A DNA stretch of 30,450 nt from WVXP01 sp964348095 (GTDB lineage: Bacteria > Desulfobacterota > BSN033 > WVXP01): assembly GCA_964348095.1 (NCBI GenBank), contig CAYGBK010000054.1, positions 1 to 30,450 of the forward strand, written 5' to 3'. The position numbers were made by a program, and so were the translations under genes. The notes under the pieces are model-generated. The model was not told the origin of the DNA. It saw only the letters and a program-made list of their open reading frames with translations, and searched no databases. Each line of letters begins with the position of its first letter. Position 1 is the stretch's first letter. Of this stretch, positions 1 through 7,340 are shown one piece after another.

Positions 1-27
1 GAGGTAAGGCCTGCTCACAGGTACGAG

Positions 28-63
28 AAAACCGAGGGGCCAGATCCCCTCTTGACCCCTCGG
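28..63 (-). terminator. Rho-independent terminator of the tRNA unit
   Basis: On the minus strand CCGAGGGG pairs with CCCCTCGG (plus-strand 56-63 and 32-39) around a 16-nt loop, and the hairpin is followed by TTTTC. It lies just beyond the 3' end of tRNA-Asp, so it most likely ends the tRNA-Val/tRNA-Asp transcript. The U-run is short. Confidence 0.7.
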
Positions 64-73
64 CTTCTGTAGT

Positions 74-150
74 TGGCGGGAGCGACGAGACTTGAACTCG
101 CGACCTCCGGCGTGACAGGCCGGCGTTCTGGCCAACTGAACTACGCCCCC
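74..150 (-). tRNA. tRNA-Asp (anticodon GTC)
   Basis: The reverse strand folds as a complete 77-nt tRNA. The acceptor stem is GGGGGCG/CGCTCCC with one G-U pair. The anticodon stem CCGGC/GCCGG holds the loop CTGTCAC, giving anticodon GTC, which reads GAC/GAU. The T arm contains TTCAAGT. The discriminator base is G, as expected for tRNA-Asp, and the CCA end is encoded. It is second in a two-tRNA transcript after tRNA-Val. Confidence 0.95.
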
Positions 151-273
151 GTTAGACTGACTCGGTGGCCGATACCTCCCCGGACCTTGTACCTGGTGAA
201 CTCGAGACTCACTGATATTCCAGTTGGAATGAGCGACCGGTCAGTTTCACTATACGGAAAGTCGGTTACAATC

Positions 274-349
274 TGGTAGGCGGAACAGGGATTGAACCTG
301 TGACCTTCGGCTTGTAAGGCCGACGCTCTCCCGACTGAGCTACCCGCCC
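274..349 (-). tRNA. tRNA-Val (anticodon TAC)
   Basis: The reverse strand folds as a 76-nt tRNA. The acceptor stem is GGGCGGG/TCCGCCT with terminal G-U pairs, the D arm is GCTCAGTCGGGAGAGC, and the anticodon stem TCGGC/GCCGA holds the loop CTTACAA, giving anticodon TAC (valine, GUA). The discriminator is A and CCA is encoded. A consensus promoter lies about 16 bp upstream. The 123-bp spacer to tRNA-Asp holds no third tRNA that I can fold. Confidence 0.95.
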
Positions 350-364
350 AGATGAGCCAGTTAA

Positions 365-392
365 ATTATAGCAGGTGCCCTCCTGATGTCAA
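365..392 (-). promoter_or_regulatory. Consensus sigma70 promoter for the tRNA unit
   Basis: Read on the minus strand, TTGACA (387-392) is followed by a 16-bp spacer and TATAAT (365-370). Both boxes match the consensus exactly. Initiation would fall near 358, about 9 nt before mature tRNA-Val. The tRNAs therefore have their own promoter, separate from the enoyl-CoA hydratase gene upstream. Confidence 0.85.
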
Positions 393-490
393 GAGCCGTG
401 ACCGTTGACGGTTCTCAGGGATCAGCTATCAGTGCGGCTCCTGGAGAAGACCTGTTCCCTGATCATAGGAGCAGAGAGGTCCTGATTTGC

Positions 491-1267
491 CTACCGACCC
501 GTGAAGGCAGGCTTCCTTTTTTCGAGGAAAGCACTGAGACCCTCAAGATGGTCCTCGGTCTCATACACCTGACCGTAGAACTGAATGTCTCTCTCGATGA
601 GTTCATCGAGAAAGAACGTCCAGGCCTGATTGATAGCCTGTTTTGCGTATCGAATCGACGCCGGGCCTTCTGCCAAACTCTGTGCGAGGCCGATCGACTC
701 ATCCATCAGCCTCTCGTGGGACACAACGGTGTTTACAAGGCCGATCCTCTCGGCCTCTTGAGCATCCACCATCTTTCCGGTGAAAATCATTTCCTTTGCT
801 TTTCCTATGCCGATGAGTCTTGGAAGCCTAATGTTCCCACCGTATCCTGGCATTATCCCGATTTTGACCTCTGTTTGACCGATCTTCGCTCGGTCACTCG
901 CAATACGGATGTCACATGCGAGCGCTAATTCACAACCTCCTCCAAGCGCCCAGCCATTGATGGCGGCGATTACCGGCCTGTTCAGACCCTCGAGAAATCG
1001 GAGAATCTCGTTCCCCTTAGAAGAGCCCTCGAGGGCATCTGCGGGCGTGCGTTTTTTGAGAGCTGAAATATCGGCTCCTCCGACAAATGCCTCTCCAGAG
1101 CCCGTAATGACGACGGAGCGAATCGCATCATTCGACTCGACCTCCCTCAATATCTGGTGAAATTGATCCCAGGTTTCAGAATCGAGGGGGTTTCTCTTCT
1201 TAGGGTTGCTAAAGGTGATTAACGCGACTTTCCCTCGAACTTCACAAATAACCGATCGACTTTCCAT
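491..1267 (-). CDS. Enoyl-CoA hydratase/isomerase family protein
   Basis: A crotonase-fold protein of about 258 residues, the usual length for a single-domain enoyl-CoA hydratase. These enzymes add water across, or isomerise, 2-enoyl-CoA thioesters in the cytoplasm. Visible signatures are the oxyanion-hole segment AFVGGADIS, the NGWALGGGCELALACDIRIA helix, and a second segment TEVKIGIMPGYGG. The Glu of GGGCEL and the Glu of TEVKIG match the two catalytic glutamates (Glu144/Glu164 in the rat enzyme), so hydratase activity is plausible. I start at the ATG at 1267 because GAGGG lies 6-7 nt upstream; an in-frame ATG at 1306 has no ribosome binding site. No other acyl-CoA gene is adjacent, so the substrate (fatty, aromatic or amino-acid derived) is open. 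Confidence 0.9.
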   Translation of the reverse strand: MESRSVICEVRGKVALITFSNPKKRNPLDSETWDQFHQILREVESNDAIRSVVITGSGEAFVGGADISALKKRTPADALEGSSKGNEILRFLEGLNRPVIAAINGWALGGGCELALACDIRIASDRAKIGQTEVKIGIMPGYGGNIRLPRLIGIGKAKEMIFTGKMVDAQEAERIGLVNTVVSHERLMDESIGLAQSLAEGPASIRYAKQAINQAWTFFLDELIERDIQFYGQVYETEDHLEGLSAFLEKRKPAFTGR

Positions 1268-1367
1268 CTCTTTCCCTCTTCTGATTGATCTTTTGGTGTT
1301 TCCCATCTAGTTAAAGTGTAGCGGGGAGAAAAGTGGCCGCAACATTTTGCTCCGAAATGGCTCGTCA

Positions 1368-1376
1368 ATTATAGCA
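1368..1376 (-). promoter_or_regulatory. Extended -10 promoter for the enoyl-CoA hydratase gene
   Basis: On the minus strand TGCTATAAT is a perfect -10 box with the extended TGn element. No convincing -35 box stands 16-18 bp upstream, which fits an extended -10 promoter. Initiation near 1361 would leave a 5' leader of roughly 95 nt. Confidence 0.5.
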
Positions 1377-1508
1377 CACTTACACTGAGCCCATTCTGGG
1401 TGCTGTCCCCTGAATTCTGTCTCTTTTCCATTTTGGACTTTGCATTAGGCAGGGATTTTTGTTAAGAATAAGGGTTACCCATTCAAAAGAAGTCAGAGAG
1501 GAGACCCG

Positions 1509-2057
1509 ATGGCTGAGGAAAAGAAGAGCAAGAAGAAAAATAAGGAACCTGATGAAGAGAAGGCAGTAGAAGAAGAGGCTGGCGCCTCTGAAGAGAAAGT
1601 AACGGCAGAGACTGCTGAAAAACCAGAAGAGGCCCCGACTGAGGCAACGGCTGAAAGCAAAGAACAAGAGATTGAGGAAAAGCCAGAGACTCCTCCTGAA
1701 GAGGACGTGGCCAAGCCGGAGCTGAAAAAGGAAGATCTGAAAAAACCACTGGAGAAGATGACAGCAAAGGAACTCAGGGAGGTCGCCGCAGGGATTTCGA
1801 GCATTTCTGGAGCCCATGCGATGAAGAAGGAGGATCTCCTGGCTGCCATCCAGAAGGCGTGGGGAATCGAAGAGGAAGAGGCGCCAACGAAGGTCGTGAA
1901 AAAGGAAGTCGCTGCCCATATTGCGGAACTGAAAGCAAAGATTCGGGAAATCAAAGCAAAGCGGGCGGAAGCCCTTCAGAAAAAAGATAAGAGGATGGCC
2001 AAGATCTACCGCCGCCAGATTAGTCGTCTAAAGAAACGCACCCGCCGGGCAGCGTGA
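1509..2057 (+). CDS. Acidic protein with Rho N-terminal-like (SAP-like) domain
   Basis: A 182-residue protein with three distinct parts. Residues 1-75 are low-complexity and very rich in Glu and Lys, so probably disordered. Residues about 83-117 (MTAKELREVAAG...KKEDLLAAIQKA) look like the Rho_N/SAP-type helix-extended-helix found in Rho and other nucleic-acid binding proteins. Residues 130-182 are predicted helical and strongly basic, ending KKRTRRAA. The start has a clear AGAGGAG 7 nt upstream. It heads a same-strand run with a glycosyltransferase (31 nt downstream), a ParB-like protein and an SPL-like radical SAM protein. Binding to RNA or DNA through the middle domain and basic tail is inferred; no enzymatic motif is visible. 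Confidence 0.8.
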   Translation: MAEEKKSKKKNKEPDEEKAVEEEAGASEEKVTAETAEKPEEAPTEATAESKEQEIEEKPETPPEEDVAKPELKKEDLKKPLEKMTAKELREVAAGISSISGAHAMKKEDLLAAIQKAWGIEEEEAPTKVVKKEVAAHIAELKAKIREIKAKRAEALQKKDKRMAKIYRRQISRLKKRTRRAA

Positions 2058-2088
2058 CAAATCATGGACAGGTCACAGAAGAAAGCAC

Positions 2089-3003
2089 ATGGATCCTCAG
2101 AGGCCTTTTTCGGAGCCTCTCTGCGAGGTGCAGCAAAGTCCTGTGACTACGCGAATTGGTATGCCCAGAGTTTCCGTCATTGTTCCTACCTGTAACCGTG
2201 CCCAATTCCTTCAAGAGGCGGTTGAGTCCGTTCTCGGTCAGACTTTTCGCGATTTTGAACTCATCGTGGTGGATGATGGTTCCACGGACTGTACGCCCTA
2301 CCTTGTCAAAAGATGGGAAGACCAGGTTCGGTGGATCCGACAAGAAAAACTTGGTGTGAGCCGAGCTAGGAATACGGGGATTCGAGCGGCCAGGGGCAGG
2401 TACGTCTCTTTTCTCGATTCAGACGACCTGTGGTCAAAAGGAAAACTAGAAATCCAAGTGGCTTTTCTTGATGCAAACCCACACTTTGGGGTCTGTTATA
2501 CGGACGAGGTGTGGATACGCAAGGGGCGACAGGTCAATCCCAGGAAAATCCATGGGAAATACTCTGGATGGATCTTTGACCGATGCCTCCCACTGTGCAT
2601 CATCAGTCCCTCATCGGCCATGATCCGTAAAGAGATCCTTGTCGCAGTCGGTGGCTTTGACGAGAACTTGCCCGTATGCGAGGATTATGATCTCTGGCTC
2701 CGTATTGCCTCTCGGTTTCCAATCTATTTTATCGATAAAAAGCTGATCGTGAAGCGAGGAGGTCATGCCGACCAGCTCTCCAACCGCTCCTGGGGAAACG
2801 ATCGGTATAGGGTGCTGGCCCTCGAGAAACAGGTATCCTGCGATCATCTGACCTCTCATGAGAGAAGAGCCACCCTCGCGATGTTACGACGGAAGTGTTT
2901 GATCCTTGCCAGTGGCTGTCTCAAGAGGGGAAAGACTGAGGAAGGCATCAAATACAGGGACTTGGCTGAAAGATACGGACACGCAATGGGAGATGATGGT
3001 TAG
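2089..3003 (+). CDS. Glycosyltransferase family 2 protein
   Basis: A GT-A fold glycosyltransferase of 304 residues that transfers a sugar from a nucleotide donor to an unknown acceptor. The sequence shows the family 2 core: VSVIVPTCNR, VVDDGSTD near residues 61-67, GVSRARNTGI, and the metal-binding DSDD at 110-113 in FLDSDDLW. A later CEDYDLWLR matches the usual ED-x-D region. No membrane segment is visible. The ATG at 2089 has a purine-rich stretch upstream (AGAAGAAAG); the ATG at 2161, directly before the conserved core, is a reasonable alternative without a clear site. The stop codon touches the start of the ParB-like gene, so the two are probably co-translated. Why a sugar transferase sits with DNA-type proteins is unknown. 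Confidence 0.88.
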   Translation: MDPQRPFSEPLCEVQQSPVTTRIGMPRVSVIVPTCNRAQFLQEAVESVLGQTFRDFELIVVDDGSTDCTPYLVKRWEDQVRWIRQEKLGVSRARNTGIRAARGRYVSFLDSDDLWSKGKLEIQVAFLDANPHFGVCYTDEVWIRKGRQVNPRKIHGKYSGWIFDRCLPLCIISPSSAMIRKEILVAVGGFDENLPVCEDYDLWLRIASRFPIYFIDKKLIVKRGGHADQLSNRSWGNDRYRVLALEKQVSCDHLTSHERRATLAMLRRKCLILASGCLKRGKTEEGIKYRDLAERYGHAMGDDG

Positions 3004-4059
3004 ATGGTAAGACGAACAGTCGGTGGCACAGGCCAGAAGAGCCGCACGAAGAGGACACAGAACAGAGGCGATGAGGGTCCTCTCCTTCAGTGGGTGAAAC
3101 TTGCCGAAATCGACCGGTCTGATGAGCTTTTTGCCATGAGCTTTGAACCTGACTTGGCATTGCTGCGCGAGTCTGCCAAGCACATGGGAATTCTGGAACC
3201 CATATGGTTGAGGAGAAAAGCGGTAAAGCTCCAAATCATTCACGGGTTCAGGCGGTTCGATGTAGCCCAGACGCTGAAAATGAGGACGCTCAGGGCGCTC
3301 ATATGGGGGAAAGATCAGATAGGTGATCGGATTGCCTTTGAGATGGCGCTCCATGGGAACATTGCGGCTCGGGGACTGAACGTAGTCGAGAAAGCCATGA
3401 CCCTTGAGAAACTTTTAAGTCGTTTCGGGGTAATGAGAGATGAGGTCATTCGAACCTGGCTTCCCCTTCTCAACCTTGACCCCAATGAGAAGGTCCTGAA
3501 CAGTTTCTTGTTGGTCAAAACGTTTTCCCTCGACGTTAAGAGGTATCTCCACAGCCATGGGGTGAGTCTCAATAACATCATGTTACTTTCAGAGTTCTCT
3601 CGAGAGGAGAGGCAAAGGCTCTGTCGTTTCCTCTCACGATTGAGAATTGGTGAAAACGTGTTGAGGGAGATTCTAATCCATCTAAGAGAAATTGCTCGAC
3701 GGGATGGCATTGGGGTAACCGATCTCGTCTCAAACTCCAGGATCCAGCGTCTTTTATCGAATAATCGCCTCTCAGGCCCCCAGAAGATCGAGGCGGTCAG
3801 GAAGTTCTTGAAAGAGAAGCGTTATCCCAGACTTTCAGAACTTGAGGGCAAATTCCGCCTTTGCAAGAAAAGAATGGGCCTTCCTCCACAGATTGAAATC
3901 GCTCCACCTCCTTTTTTCGAAGGGGACCGATTCAAAGTTCAATTCCATTTTGGAAGTCAGCGGGAATACGAGGCCGTCCTGGGAACCCTCAATAAACTCT
4001 CAAAAAAGAGTGTTGGAAACCTACTGGCGATCAAAGGCTACAGAGATGGAACGGTTTGA
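3004..4059 (+). CDS. ParB-like N-terminal domain protein
   Basis: A 351-residue protein with a ParB/Spo0J-type N-terminal domain. The segment IIHGFRRFDVAQTL (residues 78-91) corresponds to ParB box II (G-x-RR-x-x-A, part of the CTP pocket). HGNIAARGLNVVEKAMTLEKLL (117-138) corresponds to box III (N-x-x-x-R...L-x-x-x-E). A helical middle region with HTH-like spacing follows (about 140-290). The last 80 residues are a separate segment with alternating beta-like stretches (FKVQFHFGS). There is no ParA nearby, so chromosome partitioning is unlikely. The ATG follows the upstream TAG directly, and the 3' end overlaps the next gene by 14 nt, so it is tightly coupled to the SPL-like radical SAM protein. 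A role in placing that enzyme on DNA is my inference. Confidence 0.78.
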   Translation: MVRRTVGGTGQKSRTKRTQNRGDEGPLLQWVKLAEIDRSDELFAMSFEPDLALLRESAKHMGILEPIWLRRKAVKLQIIHGFRRFDVAQTLKMRTLRALIWGKDQIGDRIAFEMALHGNIAARGLNVVEKAMTLEKLLSRFGVMRDEVIRTWLPLLNLDPNEKVLNSFLLVKTFSLDVKRYLHSHGVSLNNIMLLSEFSREERQRLCRFLSRLRIGENVLREILIHLREIARRDGIGVTDLVSNSRIQRLLSNNRLSGPQKIEAVRKFLKEKRYPRLSELEGKFRLCKKRMGLPPQIEIAPPPFFEGDRFKVQFHFGSQREYEAVLGTLNKLSKKSVGNLLAIKGYRDGTV

Positions 4060-5155
4060 AAGAATCCTTCTCGATAAGGCCGTGGCGGATGATGAGCGAG
4101 CTCGTTCGATACTCCTTAGACTCGGCGGTGTGCCAGTAGAAACAGTCGACGGAACAAGCCACGTCCTTCGCATAGCTCAATCCCTGAAAGATCCTCTCGG
4201 CCAGGGAAAAAGACTGCTCTTTCTCTCCTCCCATAAGGGGAGGATGGTGGGGATCTGTCCCGGCACATCAGGTCATATCTGCTGCGGCTACCGGATTCTC
4301 GACCTGATGTCGAATTGTCCCATGGACTGCTCCTACTGCGTTCTTCAGAGTTACTTGAATAATCCCGTGGTTACCGTTTTCACGAATCTCTCTGACCTGA
4401 TTGATGAGCTAGAGATGGAGACAAATCGGCCTCATTCTTCCGTCTTTAGGGTCGGCCCCGGCGAGCTGTCAGACAGTTTGGCTTTGGATGAACTGACCCG
4501 TTTCTCTGAAGAATTGATCGCCTGGTTTGCCGATCACCGCGACACCGTACTCGAATTGAAAACAAAACACAGCCGGGTGGATCACCTGCTCAATTTCAGG
4601 CACAATGGACGGACAGTGGTTTCCTGGTCGCTAAATCCTCAAGCGATTATCGAAGCAGAAGAGCATGATACCCCCTCACTGATTGAACGACTCAAGGGAG
4701 CCCGGATGTGCCAGGATGCGGGCTATCCCATCGGCCTGCATTTTGATCCGCTAATTTTTGACGATTATTGGGAGAAGAAGTATCAAGAGATGGTGAACCG
4801 GATTTTTCAATTCTTGGACTCCAAAGGGGTGATCTGGATCAGTATGGGAAGTCTCCGATTCCCCCCGTCTTTGAAAAGGGTTATCGAGGATCGATTCCCG
4901 GAGAGTCGGATTCTTCTTGGTGAGCTATTCCCTGGGAAAGATGGAAAATTGCGATATCTAGAGCCCATAAGAGTCGGCATGTTCCAGAAGATGATTTCCT
5001 GGATTCGGGATATCGATTCGACCCTGTTTGTCTACCTGTGCATGGAGACCCATCCGGTCTGGAAAGCGGTCTTTGGGTGGAGTCCAAACAGCACAGAGGG
5101 GCTGATCGAATTATTCGACCGACGATGTCGAGACTTCATGAGGTCGAGTCGCTGA
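4046..5155 (+). CDS. SPL-like (spore photoproduct lyase family) radical SAM protein
   Basis: A 369-residue radical SAM protein whose cluster motif CPMDCSYC places cysteines at 91, 95 and 98. The surrounding order (NCPMDCSYCVLQSYLNNP, then a VFTN segment, then FRVGPGELSDSLALD) follows the spore photoproduct lyase family, and the cysteine numbering equals that of the Bacillus subtilis enzyme. Two catalytic features of true lyase are missing: the residue after the third cysteine is Val, not Tyr99, and the segment around 137-141 reads GPGEL with no Cys141. Extra cysteines occur in GICPGTSGHICCGY (residues 69-82). So the fold and cluster are supported, but thymine-dimer repair is not. The ATG at 4046 has AAAGG upstream; a longer frame into the ParB-like gene is not needed. 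Confidence 0.85.
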   Translation: MERFERILLDKAVADDERARSILLRLGGVPVETVDGTSHVLRIAQSLKDPLGQGKRLLFLSSHKGRMVGICPGTSGHICCGYRILDLMSNCPMDCSYCVLQSYLNNPVVTVFTNLSDLIDELEMETNRPHSSVFRVGPGELSDSLALDELTRFSEELIAWFADHRDTVLELKTKHSRVDHLLNFRHNGRTVVSWSLNPQAIIEAEEHDTPSLIERLKGARMCQDAGYPIGLHFDPLIFDDYWEKKYQEMVNRIFQFLDSKGVIWISMGSLRFPPSLKRVIEDRFPESRILLGELFPGKDGKLRYLEPIRVGMFQKMISWIRDIDSTLFVYLCMETHPVWKAVFGWSPNSTEGLIELFDRRCRDFMRSSR

Positions 5156-5271
5156 GAATCGATTCGAGAGGATGCCAAAGAACCGAGTGGTGCAATTGCT
5201 CAGGGGGGCAAGGGAGAATTCCAAAGACATGACTCGGCGAGTCAAGGCTGTCAGTTATTGGACGGTAGGGT

Positions 5272-5337
5272 GGAGATCGAGTGTATAGTTACAGTCTATC
5301 GAGAGCCGGTGGAAGACCTTTGTGAGTATCGATCTCC
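5272..5337. other. Inverted repeat between convergent genes
   Basis: GGAGATCGA (5272-5280) and TCGATCTCC (5329-5337) form a perfect 9-bp inverted repeat with a 48-nt interior. A shorter TGACTC-GGC-GAGTCA hairpin lies at 5230-5244. Both sit in the gap between the converging SPL-like gene and the receiver gene. They may help end transcription, but neither has a T-run. Confidence 0.35.
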
Positions 5338-5365
5338 GTAGACGGGACATGCCAGGTAATAGCCC

Positions 5366-5731
5366 TTACGGATTGACTTTTCCTTCTAAGGCCTGTGTGA
5401 TTTTTCTTTTGAGTTCGGAAAGATCAGAGGATTTTACGACGTAGTAATCAGCAGCAATGGACTTGAGATCTCCCTTGAACATGCTATAGGCAGAACACAG
5501 AATGACGGGTAGGTCATAAAATTTCTCTCTTATCACCTGCAGAAGGTCGAGGCCGTTATACTCCGCCATTTTGATGTCGAGAACGACAACATCAGGTTTT
5601 TCTTTTTCGATTTTTTCAGTCAGCTGATGTCCATTTTCCGCTAGGGCAACGTCGTATCCATCGCTTGTCAATTCCTCTGAATAGAGAAGCCTGATTGACT
5701 CCTCATCATCGACAATCATAATCTTAGTCAT
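5366..5731 (-). CDS. Stand-alone response-regulator receiver protein (CheY-like)
   Basis: A 121-residue single receiver domain without an output domain. All phosphorylation residues are present: acidic D8-D9, phospho-acceptor D52 in VVVLDIKM, S80 in LCSAYS, and K100 in YVVKSSD. It would be phosphorylated by a histidine kinase and act through protein contacts. The start has a very good AAAGGGAGG site. It lies 30 nt downstream of the glycosyltransferase on the same strand, so it is probably in the same transcript. No histidine kinase is in the window, so the partner is unknown. The close spacing makes it possible that the receiver modulates the glycosyltransferase or its product pathway, which is inference only. 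Confidence 0.92.
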   Translation of the reverse strand: MTKIMIVDDEESIRLLYSEELTSDGYDVALAENGHQLTEKIEKEKPDVVVLDIKMAEYNGLDLLQVIREKFYDLPVILCSAYSMFKGDLKSIAADYYVVKSSDLSELKRKITQALEGKVNP

Positions 5732-5761
5732 GGGTGCCTCCCTTTGTTTATGGTTCTGATC

Positions 5762-6982
5762 TTAAGCGTCGTCCCAACGCTTGATGAGATACGGTTTTGT
5801 CTCCTCAAAGACGATGCATTGATCCTCCACATACTGCTCTGCCTGCTCACTCGATATGGTCTCCACATTGTTCACATAACTCAGAACCCTTCCGTAGAAA
5901 AGGGGGTGTAGTGAATCAAGCAGATGTTCGGCTTTGTCACCTACCTTTTGGAAGGCAACGGCATAATCGAAGAGTATTTTTGCCCAGAGTTCAGTAGGGA
6001 AATCGAAATGGTCTAGGCCGATATCGGCCACTTCTGTCACCTTTGAGAATACCTCATTGGCTAAAACATCCTTCCATTGATCCCTAAAGGCTTCGATACC
6101 TTTGATGAATCGGGAATAAAGCCTTTTTTTGCTAATGCGTATTCCCTGGGTTGTTTCTGTCTCACGCTGGCCGAATCCAAAAATGGCTGTTGGTTTACTC
6201 CATTTGACGTTTCGCCATTTTTCTACGTAACGGGCCATCAGAGTGAATATTGTCCCCACCACTTGATTCCACACAGGTCTCAAATCTGCCGTTGGGTCTG
6301 CAGGTTCGGTCCCCGCGGGTCTGCCCATAAAGGACTGGCAGATTGGAATCCCTTGCGTGATGGCGAGAGTGATCATCCAGATGTCGATGCCGAGTTGTGA
6401 GATTCGGTCATCCCATAATCTGTCATCACTATAGAGCTGGGCTAGCCGGCCGGAGAATGCGAAGTCCCCCGCTATGGGCTGCCGTATACGTCTACCGTAA
6501 AGGGCCCGGGTCAAGGGGTACGCCAGATTATTGGTAACCATTCCGTCGAATTTGTCGTGAAGATACAGGGGAGAGACAAATCCGAAATTCCGGAACAGGG
6601 GGTCCCCGAGGTTCTTTATCCACCGAGGAGTAACGCTTACGGGGTCTCCTTGAACGACAATGACGGCCCTTGCGTCTAGTTCAACTGCCTTTCGGAACAG
6701 GTTTCGGAGACTGTTGCCTTTGCCCTGGACACCTTTGGGCGTTGAGAGATAGATTTTAGGCACTCTTGTTTCCACCTCGAAAAAGGTCTTTTGGGTGCCA
6801 TCGTCTGAATGATTGTCGCAACTGATAATTACAGACTTTCGATCGGGAAAAAACTCGACCAGCCCCTCATCGACTTTTTCTGTTGGCGAGCCAATTCGTT
6901 TCGTCTCGTTCCAGGGCAGAATACCGACGACGATCTCCGCCTCTTTGACGTTGCTGGGATTTTCCTCATAGAATGCTCTCAT
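5762..6982 (-). CDS. GT-A glycosyltransferase, related to glycerate-type synthases
   Basis: A 406-residue glycosyltransferase. Near the N-terminus EIVVGILPWNE and IISCDNHSDDGT (about 53-63) match the nucleotide-binding strands of GT-A enzymes. GKGNSLRNLF (88-96) and VVQGDPVSVTP (109-119) follow, with GDP in the place of the DXD metal motif. PIAGDFAFSGRLA (169-181) resembles a motif I associate with glucosyl- or mannosyl-(phospho)glycerate synthases (families 78/81). That family link is from memory and unverified. The C-terminal 150 residues are mostly helical and may bind the acceptor. I use the ATG at 6982, which has GGGAGGAG upstream; the longer frame runs through a likely promoter. A compatible-solute or glycolipid product is a guess. 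Confidence 0.78.
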   Translation of the reverse strand: MRAFYEENPSNVKEAEIVVGILPWNETKRIGSPTEKVDEGLVEFFPDRKSVIISCDNHSDDGTQKTFFEVETRVPKIYLSTPKGVQGKGNSLRNLFRKAVELDARAVIVVQGDPVSVTPRWIKNLGDPLFRNFGFVSPLYLHDKFDGMVTNNLAYPLTRALYGRRIRQPIAGDFAFSGRLAQLYSDDRLWDDRISQLGIDIWMITLAITQGIPICQSFMGRPAGTEPADPTADLRPVWNQVVGTIFTLMARYVEKWRNVKWSKPTAIFGFGQRETETTQGIRISKKRLYSRFIKGIEAFRDQWKDVLANEVFSKVTEVADIGLDHFDFPTELWAKILFDYAVAFQKVGDKAEHLLDSLHPLFYGRVLSYVNNVETISSEQAEQYVEDQCIVFEETKPYLIKRWDDA

Positions 6983-7017
6983 GCCTTTGTAGCTCCTCCC
7001 ATTTTGTCTAAGCCTAG

Positions 7018-7045
7018 AACATAACACAAACCCTTTGCAAGTCAA
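7018..7045 (-). promoter_or_regulatory. Promoter for the glycosyltransferase-receiver pair
   Basis: On the minus strand TTGACT (7040-7045), a 16-bp spacer and TATGTT (7018-7023) form a good sigma70-like promoter. It is followed by a roughly 30-nt leader to the ATG at 6982. It overlaps the upstream extension of the reading frame, which supports the shorter start. Confidence 0.5.
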
Positions 7046-7340
7046 TATTTGTGACAATCGAGTTTTCGAACTTTTGGTCACGGTGGCGGAGAATCTTGAG
7101 CGCGCCTGGAGCGAGCCGTAGCTTTAGTAAAAAACCTCTGGAAAATCAAAAAAGGGGGGGTGGCTCCAGTCAAGGCCAGACGATGATACCTCTATCCACT
7201 CGTTAAGAAATCCACCGGGGCTCTTCGGAACAAACTCACGTGGGAACACAAGTCCTATTGTAAATTTCGACTTTTTCTGTTATGGAGGAGGGAAGGGCAA
7301 CACAATTAGGGCCACGATCGGAATTGACGGAGAGGCGTAC
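7046..7340. other. Intergenic region between divergent genes
   Basis: This completes the 358-bp gap between the divergent glycosyltransferase (starting 6982) and nucleotidyltransferase (starting 7341). A possible plus-strand promoter for the latter is TTGTAA (7258-7263), 17 bp, TATGGA (7281-7286), a moderate match only. I see no coding sequence or RNA fold. Confidence 0.4.

Noticed and set aside
1380..1954. Long minus-strand open frames opposite the Rho_N gene
   Set aside because: They are Ser/Phe/Leu-rich antisense of a Glu/Lys-rich gene, have no ribosome sites and match no family.
3842..4045. Upstream extension of the SPL-like gene
   Set aside because: This would overlap the ParB-like gene by over 200 nt; the ATG at 4046 with AAAGG upstream and the family's normal length argue for the short form.
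3004..4059. ParB as a chromosome or plasmid partition protein
   Set aside because: No ParA, no parS-like palindromes and no origin features are visible, and the C-terminal part is atypical.
4046..5155. Calling the radical SAM protein splB
   Set aside because: It lacks the expected catalytic Cys and Tyr, and nothing else suggests a spore-former.
6983..7081. 33-residue N-terminal extension of the glycosyltransferase
   Set aside because: A TTGACT/TATGTT promoter lies inside it, and the ATG at 6982 has a GGGAGGAG site.
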